The translations under genes were made by a program, and so were the position numbers. Under the pieces are notes generated by a model, which searched no databases, had not been told where the DNA came from, and was given only the letters and a program-made list of their open reading frames with translations. 64,000 nucleotides of DNA from the NCBI GenBank assembly GCA_963822615.1, contig CAWGIM010000010.1, positions 248,001 to 312,000 of the forward strand, given 5' to 3'. Positions within the stretch are counted from its first letter, which is position 1, and the number at the start of each line of letters is the position of its first letter. The stretch is from Trebonia sp963822615. GTDB taxonomy: Bacteria; Actinomycetota; Actinomycetes; Streptosporangiales; Streptosporangiaceae. This document shows, piece by piece, positions 1 through 8,238 of the stretch.

Positions 1-8
1 TCGAGCCA

Positions 9-245
9 ATGGGGCGCGGCCGAGCTAAGGCCAAGCAGGTTAAGGTTGCTCGCCAGCTCAAGTACAACGGCGGCGGCACGGACCTTAACCGGCTGCGGCA
101 AGAGCTGGGCGTCGGAACGGAAGCGCGCAGCGCGGACCACGACGACGCGTATGCCGAGTACGAAGACGAGGACTCCCTCGACGACGACGCCGGCGAAGAA
201 GATGAGGAAGAAGAGGACGAGGACGACTGGTCCTCTTCTCGTTAG
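9..245 (+). CDS. DUF3073 family small protein
   Basis: A 78-residue protein whose first 35 residues are basic and begin MGRGRAKAKQVKVARQLKYN, the conserved start of the actinobacterial DUF3073 family. The C-terminal half is almost entirely Asp and Glu. This basic head with an acidic tail is typical of the family, which has no assigned biochemical role. It lies convergent to purF, 20 bp from the purF stop, an arrangement known in other actinomycetes. The window begins only 8 bases upstream, so promoter and ribosome binding site are not visible. Confidence 0.85.
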   Translation: MGRGRAKAKQVKVARQLKYNGGGTDLNRLRQELGVGTEARSADHDDAYAEYEDEDSLDDDAGEEDEEEEDEDDWSSSR

Positions 246-265
246 CAGCAGGGCGTGCCGTCCGG

Positions 266-1762
266 CTAGGTAGTCGTAGCCGGCTCGAGCACGCCCTTGC
301 CGCGCTCGCCTTCCGGGACCGGGACGGGGTAATGCCCGTCGAAGCATGCCCGGCACAGTGACTGCGGTGGCTGCTCGGTCGCGGCGACCAGCTCGTCCAG
401 GGACACGTAGCCCAGTGAGTCGGCGCCGATCGCGGCACGGATCTCCTCCACCGAGCAGTGCCCCGCGATCAGCTCGTCCCGGGTGGCGAAGTCGATGCCG
501 TAGAAGCAGGGCCACTTCACCGGCGGGGAGGCGATCCGGACGTGCACTTCGAGCGCGCCCGCCTCGCGCAGCATGGCGACGATCGCCTGCTGGGTGTTGC
601 CCCGCACGATGGAGTCGTCGACCACCACGATCCGGCGGCCGGCGATCACGTCGCGCAGCGGGTTCAGCTTCAGCCTGATCCCGAGCTGCCTGATCGTCTG
701 GCTCGGCTGGATGAACGTCCGGCCGACGTAGGAGTTCTTCACCAGGCCCTGGCCATAGGGAATCCCGCTGGCCTCGGCGTAGCCGATCGCGGCCGGGGTG
801 CCCGACTCGGGCACCGGGATGACGATGTCCGCCCCCGGGGCCGGGTACTCGGCCGCCAGCCGCCGCCCGATGTCGACCCGGGTGGCGTGCAGCCCGCGGC
901 CGCCGATGGCGGTGTCCGGCCGGGCCAGGTAGACGTACTCGAAGAGGCACACCTTGGGCGCGGCGGGCGCGAACCGCCGGGACCGCACCCCCCGCTGGTC
1001 CAGCGTGATCAGTTCGCCCGGCTCGACCTCGCGGACGAACTTGGCCCCGACGATGTCCAGCGCGGCGGTCTCGCTGGCGGCGACCCAGCCGCCTGCGAGC
1101 TGCCCGATGACCAGCGGGCGGAAGCCCTGGGGGTCGCGCGCCGCGTAGAGCGTGCGCTCGTCGGTGAAGACAAGCGAGTAGGCGCCGCGCACCAGCGGCA
1201 GCAGCCGGGCGGCGGCGTCCTCGACCCCGCTGTCGGTACCGGAAAGGCTGCCCGCCTCGGCGGCCTTCTCGGCCTCGCCGGCGATCAGCTCGGTCAGCAC
1301 GTCAGTGTCCGAAGTGGCCTGCAGCCCGGCGAAGCCGCTCTCCGGTGGCAGCATCGCGGCCAGCTCGCGGGTGTTGGTCAGGTTGCCGTTGTGCCCGAGC
1401 GCGAGCGACAGCGTCGGGGTTGACCGGAACGTCGGCTGGGCGTTGGCCCACACCGGGGCGCCGGTGGTCGAGTAGCGGCAGTGCGCCACCGCGATGTCGC
1501 CCCGCAGCGCGGTGAGTGACGGCTCGTCGAAGACCTGGGCGACCAGGCCCATCTCCTTGTGGACGACGATCCGCCGGCCGTCGCTGACCGCGATGCCGGC
1601 CGACTCCTGGCCGCGGTGCTGCAGCGCGTGCAGTCCGTAGTAAGCCAGCTTGGCGACGTCTTCGCCGGGTGACCAGACGCCGAAGACGCCGCAGGCGTCT
1701 CGGGGCGGGCGGTCGTTGGGATCAAGGTCATGCGTCAGGCGCCCGTCTGGCTTAGCCACCAC
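266..1762 (-). CDS. purF: Amidophosphoribosyltransferase PurF
   Basis: Catalyses the first committed step of purine synthesis, making phosphoribosylamine from PRPP and glutamine. About 498 residues. The N-terminal nucleophile hydrolase domain has the catalytic Cys at residue 24 (context RDACGVFG), so a 23-residue propeptide is implied, followed by the HRGQESAGI glutaminase motif. The C-terminal phosphoribosyltransferase domain carries the PRPP loop VVVDDSIVRGNT near residues 377-390. Cysteines in KVCLFEY, WPCFYG and SLCRAC match the positions of the 4Fe-4S ligands of the Bacillus-type enzyme. The start is one of two consecutive GTG codons. A TAGACT box lies 6 nt upstream of the second GTG (position 1759) and there is no clear ribosome binding site, so a leaderless start there is possible. 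Confidence 0.97.
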   Translation of the reverse strand: MVAKPDGRLTHDLDPNDRPPRDACGVFGVWSPGEDVAKLAYYGLHALQHRGQESAGIAVSDGRRIVVHKEMGLVAQVFDEPSLTALRGDIAVAHCRYSTTGAPVWANAQPTFRSTPTLSLALGHNGNLTNTRELAAMLPPESGFAGLQATSDTDVLTELIAGEAEKAAEAGSLSGTDSGVEDAAARLLPLVRGAYSLVFTDERTLYAARDPQGFRPLVIGQLAGGWVAASETAALDIVGAKFVREVEPGELITLDQRGVRSRRFAPAAPKVCLFEYVYLARPDTAIGGRGLHATRVDIGRRLAAEYPAPGADIVIPVPESGTPAAIGYAEASGIPYGQGLVKNSYVGRTFIQPSQTIRQLGIRLKLNPLRDVIAGRRIVVVDDSIVRGNTQQAIVAMLREAGALEVHVRIASPPVKWPCFYGIDFATRDELIAGHCSVEEIRAAIGADSLGYVSLDELVAATEQPPQSLCRACFDGHYPVPVPEGERGKGVLEPATTT

Positions 1763-1776
1763 ACCAGTCTATTTGG

Positions 1777-2142
1777 TCAGGTCAGCGGAAGAAACGCGGA
1801 CAGATCAGACCGCGCGCCGCTCGCGCTGACCAGCCCCGCCCGTACCGCCTCGGCCCAGCCGAGGCGGCCGGTCGCCAGCCGGAACCAGGTCAGCGGGTCG
1901 GTCTCCACCACGTTGGGCGGGGTCCCCCGCGTGTGGCGGGGCCCCGCGACCGCCTGCACCGCCGCGACCGGTACGACCCGGATTTCCACCGAACGGCCGG
2001 GGCTGACCCTTTCCAGCTCAAGCAGCAGGAACCGGGCGGCCGACCGGAGGGCGGCCCGCTCGGGCTGGTCACCGGAATCGAGCGCGGCCGACACCGCCGC
2101 CACGGTGGCCGGGCCGTCCGGGTCCGGCTTACGCGCGGGCAC
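1777..2142 (-). CDS. Sterol carrier family (bacterial SCP-like) protein
   Basis: A 121-residue protein resembling the short bacterial SCP-2-like family found beside purine genes in actinomycetes. Visible features are an N-terminal Pro/Asp-rich lead, a helical stretch (RAALRSAARFLLLELE), a beta segment rich in Val (SVEIRVVPVAAVQAV), and a central NVVETDPLTWFRLATGRLGWAEAVRAG segment typical of SCP domains. It lies 18 bp downstream of purL and 14 bp upstream of purF in the same direction, so it is probably co-transcribed. The ligand is unknown. The family call is from memory of the motif pattern and gene order. Confidence 0.7.
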   Translation of the reverse strand: MPARKPDPDGPATVAAVSAALDSGDQPERAALRSAARFLLLELERVSPGRSVEIRVVPVAAVQAVAGPRHTRGTPPNVVETDPLTWFRLATGRLGWAEAVRAGLVSASGARSDLSAFLPLT

Positions 2143-2160
2143 GGCGCCGGCCGTTGCCGG

Positions 2161-4455
2161 TCACGAGCCGAACAGGGCCGGCAGGGTGGCGACCCAGGTG
2201 CGCTCCAGCTCATCGAGCGGCACCGTGAAGGTCTCCGCCACCGACAGGCTGTCGCCGCCGGTCGCCCCGAGGACGGTGGCGGGGACACCGTGCGCGGCGC
2301 ACAGTTCGGCGAACCCGGCCTCGTGCCCGGCCGTGACCGTGACCAGTGCCCGGCCGGCCGACTCGCTGAACAGCGCGGTGAACGGGTCCCCGTCCGCGGT
2401 GACCGGGTCCAGGGTGACGGCGCAGCCGACGCCGCCGCGCAGGCAGCTCTCGGCCAGGGCGACCGCCAGTCCGCCCTCGGACAGGTCGTGCGCGCTGCCC
2501 AGCGCCCCCTGGGCAGCGGCCGCCGCGATCAGTGCGGCCAGCTTCCGTTCGGCTTCCAGGTCGACGGCCGGCGGCCGTCCGCCGAGGTGCTGGTGGATGA
2601 CGTCGGCCCAGGCCGAGCCGCCGAACTCGGGCCGGGTCGCGCCCAGCAGCACCAGCCGCGCGCCGTCGCGGGCAAAGCCGGCCGTGAGGCGGCGGCGCAC
2701 GTCGTCGTGCACGCCGAGCACGCCGATCACCGGGGTCGGGTGGATCGCGGTCGTGCCGGTCTGGTTGTAGAGGCTGACGTTGCCGCCGGTGACCGGGATG
2801 CCCAGTGCCTGGCAGCCGTCGGCCAGGCCGCGGACGGCCTCGGCCAGCTGCCACATCACCGCCGGGTCTTCCGGCGAGCCGAAGTTGAGGCAGTTAGTCA
2901 CCGCGGCCGGCACCGCGCCGGTCATGGCGACGTTGCGGTACGCCTCCGCCAGCGCGAGCTGGGTGCCCTGGTACGGGTCGAGCTTGCAGTATCGGCCGTT
3001 CCCGTCGGTGGCGAGCGCGATGCCGAGGCCGGTCTCCTCGTCCACCCGGACCAGCCCGCCGTCTTCCGGCATCGCCAGCACGGTGTTGCCGCGGACCAGG
3101 CTGTCGTACTGCTGGGTGACCCAGCGCTTGTCGGCCAGGCCGGGCGAGCCGAGCAGCGTGAGCAGGGTGTCGAGCAGCGCCGCGCCGTCGGCCGGCCGCG
3201 GCAGGGCGTCCGGTCCGCTGGCCGCGAGCGCGTCGAGGCCGGCCGGGCGGGCCAGCGGGCGCTGGTAGACCGGCCCGTCGGCCGCGGTCAGCGGCGGGAT
3301 GCTGACCACCGTGGAGCCTTTCCAGGTCATGGTGAGCAGGCCGTCCGCGGTGACCTCGCCGATCACGGTGGCCTCGACGTCCCAGGTGCGGCAGATGTCG
3401 AGGAACACGGCGACGTTATCCGGCCGGACCACCGCCATCATCCGTTCCTGCGACTCGCTCATCAGGATCTCGGCCGGGGTCAGGTTCGGGTCGCGCAGCG
3501 GGATGGCGTCCATGTCGACCACCATGCCGCCGTCCCCGCCCGCCGCCAGCTCGGTGGTCGCGCAGGCCACGCCGGCCGCGCCCAGGTCCTGGATGCCCTC
3601 GACCAGCCCGGCCGCGTACAGCTCGAGGCAGCACTCGACCAGCAGCTTCTCCATGAACGGGTCGCCGACCTGGACCGAGGGCCGCTTGGCCGCCTTCCCT
3701 TCTTCGCCGAAGGTGGCGCTGGCCAGCACCGAGGCGCCGCCTACGCCGTCGGGCCCGGTCCGCGAGCCGAACAGGACGACCTTGTTGCCGGTGCCGCTGG
3801 CGGCGGCCGACTTCAGGTCGTCGTGCGCCATGAGCCCCACGCAGAGCGCGTTGACCAGCGGGTTGCCCGCGTAGCAGGGGTCAAAGGCGAGCTCGCCGCC
3901 GATGTTGGGCAGCCCCAGGCAGTTGCCGTAGAAGGAGATGCCGGATACCACCCCGGGCAGCACCCGGGCGGTGTCGTGGGCGTCGGCCGGGCCGAACCGC
4001 AGCGCGTCCATCACCGCGACCGGCCGGGCGCCCATCGCCAGGATGTCCCGGACGATGCCGCCCACCCCGGTGGCCGCGCCCTGGTGCGGCTCGACGAACG
4101 ACGGGTGGTTGTGGCTCTCGATCTTGAAGGTCACCGCGTAGCCCTGGCCGATGTCGACCACGCCGGCGTTCGCGCCGATGCCGGCCAGCAGCTTCCCGGA
4201 CTGGGCGGTGGTGGGCGCGAGGTTGCGCAGGTGGACCTTGGACGACTTGTAGGAGCAGTGCTCGCTCCACATCACCGAGTAGAGCGCCAGCTCGGCGGCG
4301 GTGGGGCGGCGGCCGAGGATGTCGCGGATCTTCTGGTACTCGTCGTCGGTGAGGCCGAGCGCCTTGTACGGCTGCTGCACCTCGGGGGTGGCCGCCGCTA
4401 CCTCGACCGTGTCGGAGACGGTGACCTGCTCGCTCACAGTGCTGCCTTCACTCAC
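2161..4455 (-). CDS. purL: Phosphoribosylformylglycinamidine synthase subunit PurL
   Basis: Large ATP-dependent subunit of FGAM synthase, converting FGAR plus PurQ-derived ammonia to FGAM. At 764 residues it is the small (gram-positive type) PurL, which needs separate PurQ and PurS. Visible motifs include WSEHCSYKSSK near residue 65, SHNHPSFVEP followed by a Gly-rich ATP region (GGIVRDILAMGARP), ESQERMM, and a second AIRS-like half with GGNVSLYNQT and AHDLSEGGLAVALAE. The GTG start overlaps the purQ stop by 4 nt (GTGA), indicating translational coupling. It sits in the purS-ATPase-purQ-purL-SCP-purF run. Confidence 0.98.
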   Translation of the reverse strand: MSEGSTVSEQVTVSDTVEVAAATPEVQQPYKALGLTDDEYQKIRDILGRRPTAAELALYSVMWSEHCSYKSSKVHLRNLAPTTAQSGKLLAGIGANAGVVDIGQGYAVTFKIESHNHPSFVEPHQGAATGVGGIVRDILAMGARPVAVMDALRFGPADAHDTARVLPGVVSGISFYGNCLGLPNIGGELAFDPCYAGNPLVNALCVGLMAHDDLKSAAASGTGNKVVLFGSRTGPDGVGGASVLASATFGEEGKAAKRPSVQVGDPFMEKLLVECCLELYAAGLVEGIQDLGAAGVACATTELAAGGDGGMVVDMDAIPLRDPNLTPAEILMSESQERMMAVVRPDNVAVFLDICRTWDVEATVIGEVTADGLLTMTWKGSTVVSIPPLTAADGPVYQRPLARPAGLDALAASGPDALPRPADGAALLDTLLTLLGSPGLADKRWVTQQYDSLVRGNTVLAMPEDGGLVRVDEETGLGIALATDGNGRYCKLDPYQGTQLALAEAYRNVAMTGAVPAAVTNCLNFGSPEDPAVMWQLAEAVRGLADGCQALGIPVTGGNVSLYNQTGTTAIHPTPVIGVLGVHDDVRRRLTAGFARDGARLVLLGATRPEFGGSAWADVIHQHLGGRPPAVDLEAERKLAALIAAAAAQGALGSAHDLSEGGLAVALAESCLRGGVGCAVTLDPVTADGDPFTALFSESAGRALVTVTAGHEAGFAELCAAHGVPATVLGATGGDSLSVAETFTVPLDELERTWVATLPALFGS

Positions 4456-5129
4456 AGGACAACCCCCGCGAACGCGGCCACGGCCGAGGTGAAGAACGGC
4501 AGGCCCTCGTCGGTCGGGCCGGTCAGCGGGTCGATCGCGTGCTCCGGGTGCGGCATCAGCCCGACCACGTTCCCTTCGGCGTTGCAGATGCCCGCGATGT
4601 CGCGGACCGACCCGTTCGGCGCGCCGTAGGTGTAGCGCGCCACCACCCGCCCCGTCCGCTCAAGCTCGTCGAGGGTTGCCTGGTCGGCCGCGTAGGCGCC
4701 CTCGCCGTTCTTGACCGGCACGGTGATCTCCTGGCCGGGGTCGAACCGGCCGGTCCAGGCGGTCGCGGTGTTCAGCACCGTGAGCCGGGTGTCAGCGCAG
4801 ATGAACCGCAGGCCCGCGTTCCTGGTCAGCGCGCCGGGCAGCAGGTGGGCCTCGCACAGGATCTGGAAGCCGTTGCAGATGCCGAGCACCGGCAGCCCCG
4901 CCCGGGCGGCCGGGACCAGCTCGGCCATCACCGGGGAGAACCGGGCGATGGCGCCGCAGCGCAGGTAGTCACCGTAGGAGAAGCCCCCGGGGAGGATGAC
5001 CGCGTTGACGCCGGCCAGGTCGCGGTCGGCGTGCCAGAGCCGGACCGGCTCCGCTCCCGCGTACCGCACCGCCCGGGCCGCGTCGGTGTCGTCGAGTGAT
5101 CCGGGGAACGTGACAACGCCTATCCGCAC
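4452..5129 (-). CDS. purQ: Phosphoribosylformylglycinamidine synthase subunit PurQ
   Basis: Glutamine amidotransferase subunit of FGAM synthase, 225 residues. The class I glutaminase triad is visible: the nucleophile Cys in ILGICNGFQIL and the His/Glu pair in LMPHPEHAID near the C-terminus. The N-terminus (MRIGVVTFPGSLDD) is typical. The start is GTG with no ribosome binding site. A TATTCT box lies 6 nt upstream, so a separate leaderless transcript is possible in addition to read-through from the upstream ATPase gene, whose stop is 22 bp away. The stop overlaps the purL start. Confidence 0.97.
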   Translation of the reverse strand: MRIGVVTFPGSLDDTDAARAVRYAGAEPVRLWHADRDLAGVNAVILPGGFSYGDYLRCGAIARFSPVMAELVPAARAGLPVLGICNGFQILCEAHLLPGALTRNAGLRFICADTRLTVLNTATAWTGRFDPGQEITVPVKNGEGAYAADQATLDELERTGRVVARYTYGAPNGSVRDIAGICNAEGNVVGLMPHPEHAIDPLTGPTDEGLPFFTSAVAAFAGVVL

Positions 5130-5135
5130 AAGCGA

Positions 5136-5141
5136 AGAATA
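5136..5141 (-). promoter_or_regulatory. Putative -10 box of a leaderless purQ promoter
   Basis: TATTCT on the minus strand ends 6 nt before the purQ GTG, which lacks a Shine-Dalgarno sequence. This fits the TANNNT-N6 to N8-start pattern seen at several other genes in the window. No -35 element was identified. Confidence 0.35.
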
Positions 5142-5151
5142 CCTGACCTGG

Positions 5152-5670
5152 TCACGCGGTCTTGGACAGCGGAACCTCCCAGCGGATCCGCTTGTCGAGA
5201 ACGACCCGGGTGCCCTGCCCGGGCGCGGTACGCAGTGTCACCGCGTCGACGCAGGCCTCCATGATCGCGAAGCCGCGACCGGACTCGGCCAGGTTGCCGC
5301 GCTCGGGACGGTGCCCGCGCCGGCCCGGGCAGCCCTGGCCAGCGTCGCTGACCTCGACCCGGCAGGCCGCGTTGTCCACGGATGCCGCGACCGTGTAAGC
5401 GGGCGCGGACTGGCCGGCGTGCAGCACCACGTTGGTGCAGGCCTCGGTCGCCGCCAGCAAGATGTCGTCAACGGAATCCTCGGTGACGCCGATGCCGCGC
5501 AGCGTGTCACCGAGGACCTGTCGCATCACGGGAACGCTCAGCAGCTCCCGCTCGAACACGAGGCAGAATCGGATCTTTGGCCGAGTCTTTCGCCCTGCTC
5601 TCACATGAACATTGATTTCCCACGACACGCCACCGTAATCAAACACATCAGTTCGTGACTGCTTCATCAC
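5152..5670 (-). CDS. RsbW/SpoIIAB-type ATP-binding protein (anti-sigma-like kinase)
   Basis: A 172-residue GHKL ATPase of the HATPase_c_2 type used by anti-sigma factors and switch kinases in actinomycetes. The N box (EACTNVVLHA), G1 box (VSDAGQGC) and G2 box (ESGRGFAIMEACVD) are in order between residues 95 and 155. No membrane or sensor segment is seen. Its start overlaps the purS stop by 4 nt (GTGA; an ATG follows immediately) and its stop is 22 bp before purQ. It is therefore embedded in the purine operon, where no sigma factor or STAS partner is present. Target unknown. Confidence 0.85.
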   Translation of the reverse strand: MMKQSRTDVFDYGGVSWEINVHVRAGRKTRPKIRFCLVFERELLSVPVMRQVLGDTLRGIGVTEDSVDDILLAATEACTNVVLHAGQSAPAYTVAASVDNAACRVEVSDAGQGCPGRRGHRPERGNLAESGRGFAIMEACVDAVTLRTAPGQGTRVVLDKRIRWEVPLSKTA

Positions 5671-5912
5671 TCAGTGGTATGAACGGAGAATTCCTCGATC
5701 ACGGGGTTGGCCAGCAGCTCGCGGGCCAGCTCCTCGACCGCGGCCAGGGCCGGGCCGTCCGCCGGCCCGTCGAGCTCGATCTCGAAGCGCTTCCCCTGGC
5801 GGACTGCGGTCACGTTGCCGAAGCCCAGCCGCCGGGACGCGCTCAGCACTGCCTCCCCTTGGGGATCGTGAATCTCCGGCTTTAGCATCACGTCAACGAT
5901 CACGGTGGCCAC
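5667..5912 (-). CDS. purS: Phosphoribosylformylglycinamidine synthase subunit PurS
   Basis: Small subunit that bridges PurL and PurQ and helps ammonia channelling. The 81-residue protein matches the PurS family: MLKPEIHDPQGEAV near the start, then RLGFGNVTAVRQGKRFEIEL, and a C-terminal NPVIEEFSV. An in-frame reading extends further upstream, but the GTG at 5910-5912 is chosen because a strong ribosome binding site (GGGAGG, 5 nt before the GTG) precedes it and the length then fits the family. It is the first gene of the leftward purine run and diverges from the dehydrogenase operon. Confidence 0.93.
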   Translation of the reverse strand: MATVIVDVMLKPEIHDPQGEAVLSASRRLGFGNVTAVRQGKRFEIELDGPADGPALAAVEELARELLANPVIEEFSVHTTE

Positions 5913-6072
5913 GTATCCTCCCGGGCGTACAGGGCATATACAGGGGGCGTGTACTAATGTGCGTCCAGCCCACGCGGTAAGCGCCCATGAAGCGTATAAC
6001 CCGAGGGCTTCCAGGCTGGTCAGGCCGGCGGTGGCGACCCCGCCGCGCGGCCGCGACGAGAAGGAGTGGCAC

Positions 6073-7161
6073 GTGACCGCCGAACTCACGGCCGAAACCG
6101 TCCAGCTGCTCACCCCCGCGGGCGAGCGAGTCAACCACCCCGATTACCCGGTCGATGACGTAGACATCCGCGGTCTGTACCGCGACATGGCACTCGTCCG
6201 GCGGATCGACAACGAGGCCGTCGCGCTGCAGCGGCAGGGCGAGCTCGCCCTGTGGGCCCCGCTAATCGGGCAGGAAGCCGCCCAGATCGGCTCCGCCCGC
6301 GCCCTCTCCCCCCGCGACATGGCCTTCCCCTCCTACCGCGAGCACGGCGTGGCCTGGTGCCGCGGCCTGGACATGCTGCGGATCTTCGAGCTGTTCCGCG
6401 GCGTCACCCACGGCGCCTGGGACCCCGAAGAGCACAAGTTCCACCTCTACACGGTCGTCATCGGCGACCAGACGCTGCACGCGACCGGGTACGCGATGGG
6501 CATCCAGCGTGACGAGGCGGAGGACGAGGCGGTCATCGCCTACTTCGGCGACGGCGCCACCAGCCAGGGCGACGTGAGCGAGGCGTTCTCCTGGGCCTCG
6601 GTCTTCCAGGCGCCGCTGGTCTTCTTCTGCCAGAACAACCAGTTCGCCATCTCCGCCCCGCCGGAGCGGCAGAGCCGGGTACCGATCTACCAGCGCGCGG
6701 CCGGCTTCGGCTTGCCCGGGATCCGGGTCGACGGCAACGACGTGCTGGCCTGCTACGCAGTGACCAGGCAGGCGCTGCGCGCCGCCCGGGAGGGTCAGGG
6801 GCCGGCCCTCATCGAGGCCTTTACCTACCGGATGGGCGCGCACACCACCACCGACGACCCGACCAGGTACCGGCTGGCGAGCGAGCTTGAGGCATGGCGG
6901 CAGCGTGACCCGATCGAGCGCGTCAAGGCGTACCTCACCCGCGCGGGCGAGGCCGACGCCGCGTTCTTCGACCAGGTGCAGGCGGAGGCGGACGAGCTGG
7001 CGGCCAAGCTGCGGGCGGCGGTGCTGGCGCTGCCCGACCCGCCCCCGCTGTCGCTGTTCGACCACGTGTACTCGGGCGGCAGCGCGATCCTGGACGCCGA
7101 GCGCGCCCAGTACGCGGCCTACCTGGAGGGGTTCGACGAGGAGCAGGGGGCCAGGCGATGA
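6073..7161 (+). CDS. 2-oxoacid (branched-chain-type) dehydrogenase E1 component, alpha subunit
   Basis: Thiamine-diphosphate-dependent decarboxylating subunit of a 2-oxoacid dehydrogenase complex, 362 residues. The ThDP/Mg motif is GDGATSQGDVSEAF followed by CQNNQFAIS. The segment YRMGAHTTTDDPTRYR is a typical E1alpha phosphorylation-loop region. GTG at 6073 is chosen because AAGGAG lies 8 nt upstream. It overlaps the E1beta gene by 4 nt (ATGA). Substrate could be branched-chain 2-oxoacids or pyruvate; the separate alpha and beta chains plus a multidomain E2 suggest the branched-chain type. No E3 gene is in the window. Confidence 0.9.
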   Translation: MTAELTAETVQLLTPAGERVNHPDYPVDDVDIRGLYRDMALVRRIDNEAVALQRQGELALWAPLIGQEAAQIGSARALSPRDMAFPSYREHGVAWCRGLDMLRIFELFRGVTHGAWDPEEHKFHLYTVVIGDQTLHATGYAMGIQRDEAEDEAVIAYFGDGATSQGDVSEAFSWASVFQAPLVFFCQNNQFAISAPPERQSRVPIYQRAAGFGLPGIRVDGNDVLACYAVTRQALRAAREGQGPALIEAFTYRMGAHTTTDDPTRYRLASELEAWRQRDPIERVKAYLTRAGEADAAFFDQVQAEADELAAKLRAAVLALPDPPPLSLFDHVYSGGSAILDAERAQYAAYLEGFDEEQGARR

Positions 7162-8141
7162 GCAAGATCACCCTGTCCCGGGCGATCAACGAGGGGCTGC
7201 GCCGGTCGCTCGAGAACGACCCCAAGGTAATGATCATGGGTGAGGACGTCGGCCGCCTCGGTGGCGTGTTCCGGGTGACCGACGGGCTGCAGAAGGACTT
7301 CGGCGAGCACCGCGTGGTCGACACCCCGCTGGCCGAGTCGGGGATCGTCGGCACCGCGATCGGGCTGGCGCTGCGCGGCTACCGGCCGGTGTGCGAGATA
7401 CAGTTCGACGGCTTCGTGTACCCGGCGACCGACCAGATCGTCAGCCAGCTGGCCAAGATGCGCTACCGGTCGCGGGGACACGTTTCCCTGCCGGTGGTGA
7501 TCCGCATCCCGTTCGGTGGCGGCATCGGCGCGGTCGAGCACCACAGCGAGTCACCCGAGGTCTTCTTCGCGCACACGGCCGGGCTGCGGGTGGTCGCCTG
7601 CGCTGACCCGGCCGACGCGTTCACCATGATCCAGCAGGCGATCGCCTCCGACGACCCGGTGATCTTCTTCGAGCCGAAGCGGCGCTACTGGGACAAGGGC
7701 GAGGTCGACCCGGCGGCCTCGCTCGACGCCGCGCTCCCGCTGGACCAGGCACGGGTGGTGCGCGAGGGGACCGACGTAACCCTGCTCAGCTACGGGCCGA
7801 TGGTGCGCACCTGCCTGGAGGCGGCACTGGCGGCCGAGGAGGACGGGCGCTCGGTCGAGGTGGTCGACCTGCGCTCGCTGTCGCCGCTCGACCTGGCAAC
7901 GGTCACCGACTCGGTGCGCCGCACCGGGCACTGCGTGGTCGTGCACGAGGCCCCGGTCTACGCCGGGCTCGGCGCCGAGATCGCCGCCCGGGTGACCGAG
8001 GCGTGCTTCTACCACCTGGAGGCCCCGGTGCTGCGGGTCGGCGGGTTCGCCATCCCCTACCCGGTAGCCCGGGCAGAGGACCATTACCTGCCCGACCTGG
8101 ACCGGATCCTGGACGCGGTTGACCGCGCGTCCGCCTACTGA
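7158..8141 (+). CDS. 2-oxoacid (branched-chain-type) dehydrogenase E1 component, beta subunit
   Basis: The 327-residue partner of E1alpha; together they form an alpha2beta2 heterotetramer. Features seen are MGEDVGRLGGVFRVT (ThDP pyrimidine side, with the conserved Glu), DTPLAESGIVGTAIGLAL, FGGGIGAVEHHSESPE and the C-terminal transketolase domain (VVDLRSLSPLDLATV). The ATG start overlaps the E1alpha stop. About 97 bp separate it from the E2 gene. Confidence 0.94.
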   Translation: MSKITLSRAINEGLRRSLENDPKVMIMGEDVGRLGGVFRVTDGLQKDFGEHRVVDTPLAESGIVGTAIGLALRGYRPVCEIQFDGFVYPATDQIVSQLAKMRYRSRGHVSLPVVIRIPFGGGIGAVEHHSESPEVFFAHTAGLRVVACADPADAFTMIQQAIASDDPVIFFEPKRRYWDKGEVDPAASLDAALPLDQARVVREGTDVTLLSYGPMVRTCLEAALAAEEDGRSVEVVDLRSLSPLDLATVTDSVRRTGHCVVVHEAPVYAGLGAEIAARVTEACFYHLEAPVLRVGGFAIPYPVARAEDHYLPDLDRILDAVDRASAY

Positions 8142-8238
8142 CCACGGGGCCAGGAGGCGAGCGAGGCTTGGTTTGTAGCCGAGCGGGAGACACAGGGAAC
8201 GGTCACCGCCGGCGACCCGCAGTTGGGCTGGAGGAGTA

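Noticed and set aside
1933..4629. 898-codon open frame on the plus strand
   Set aside because: It is antisense to purL, which is a clear gene; composition is typical of GC-rich shadow frames.
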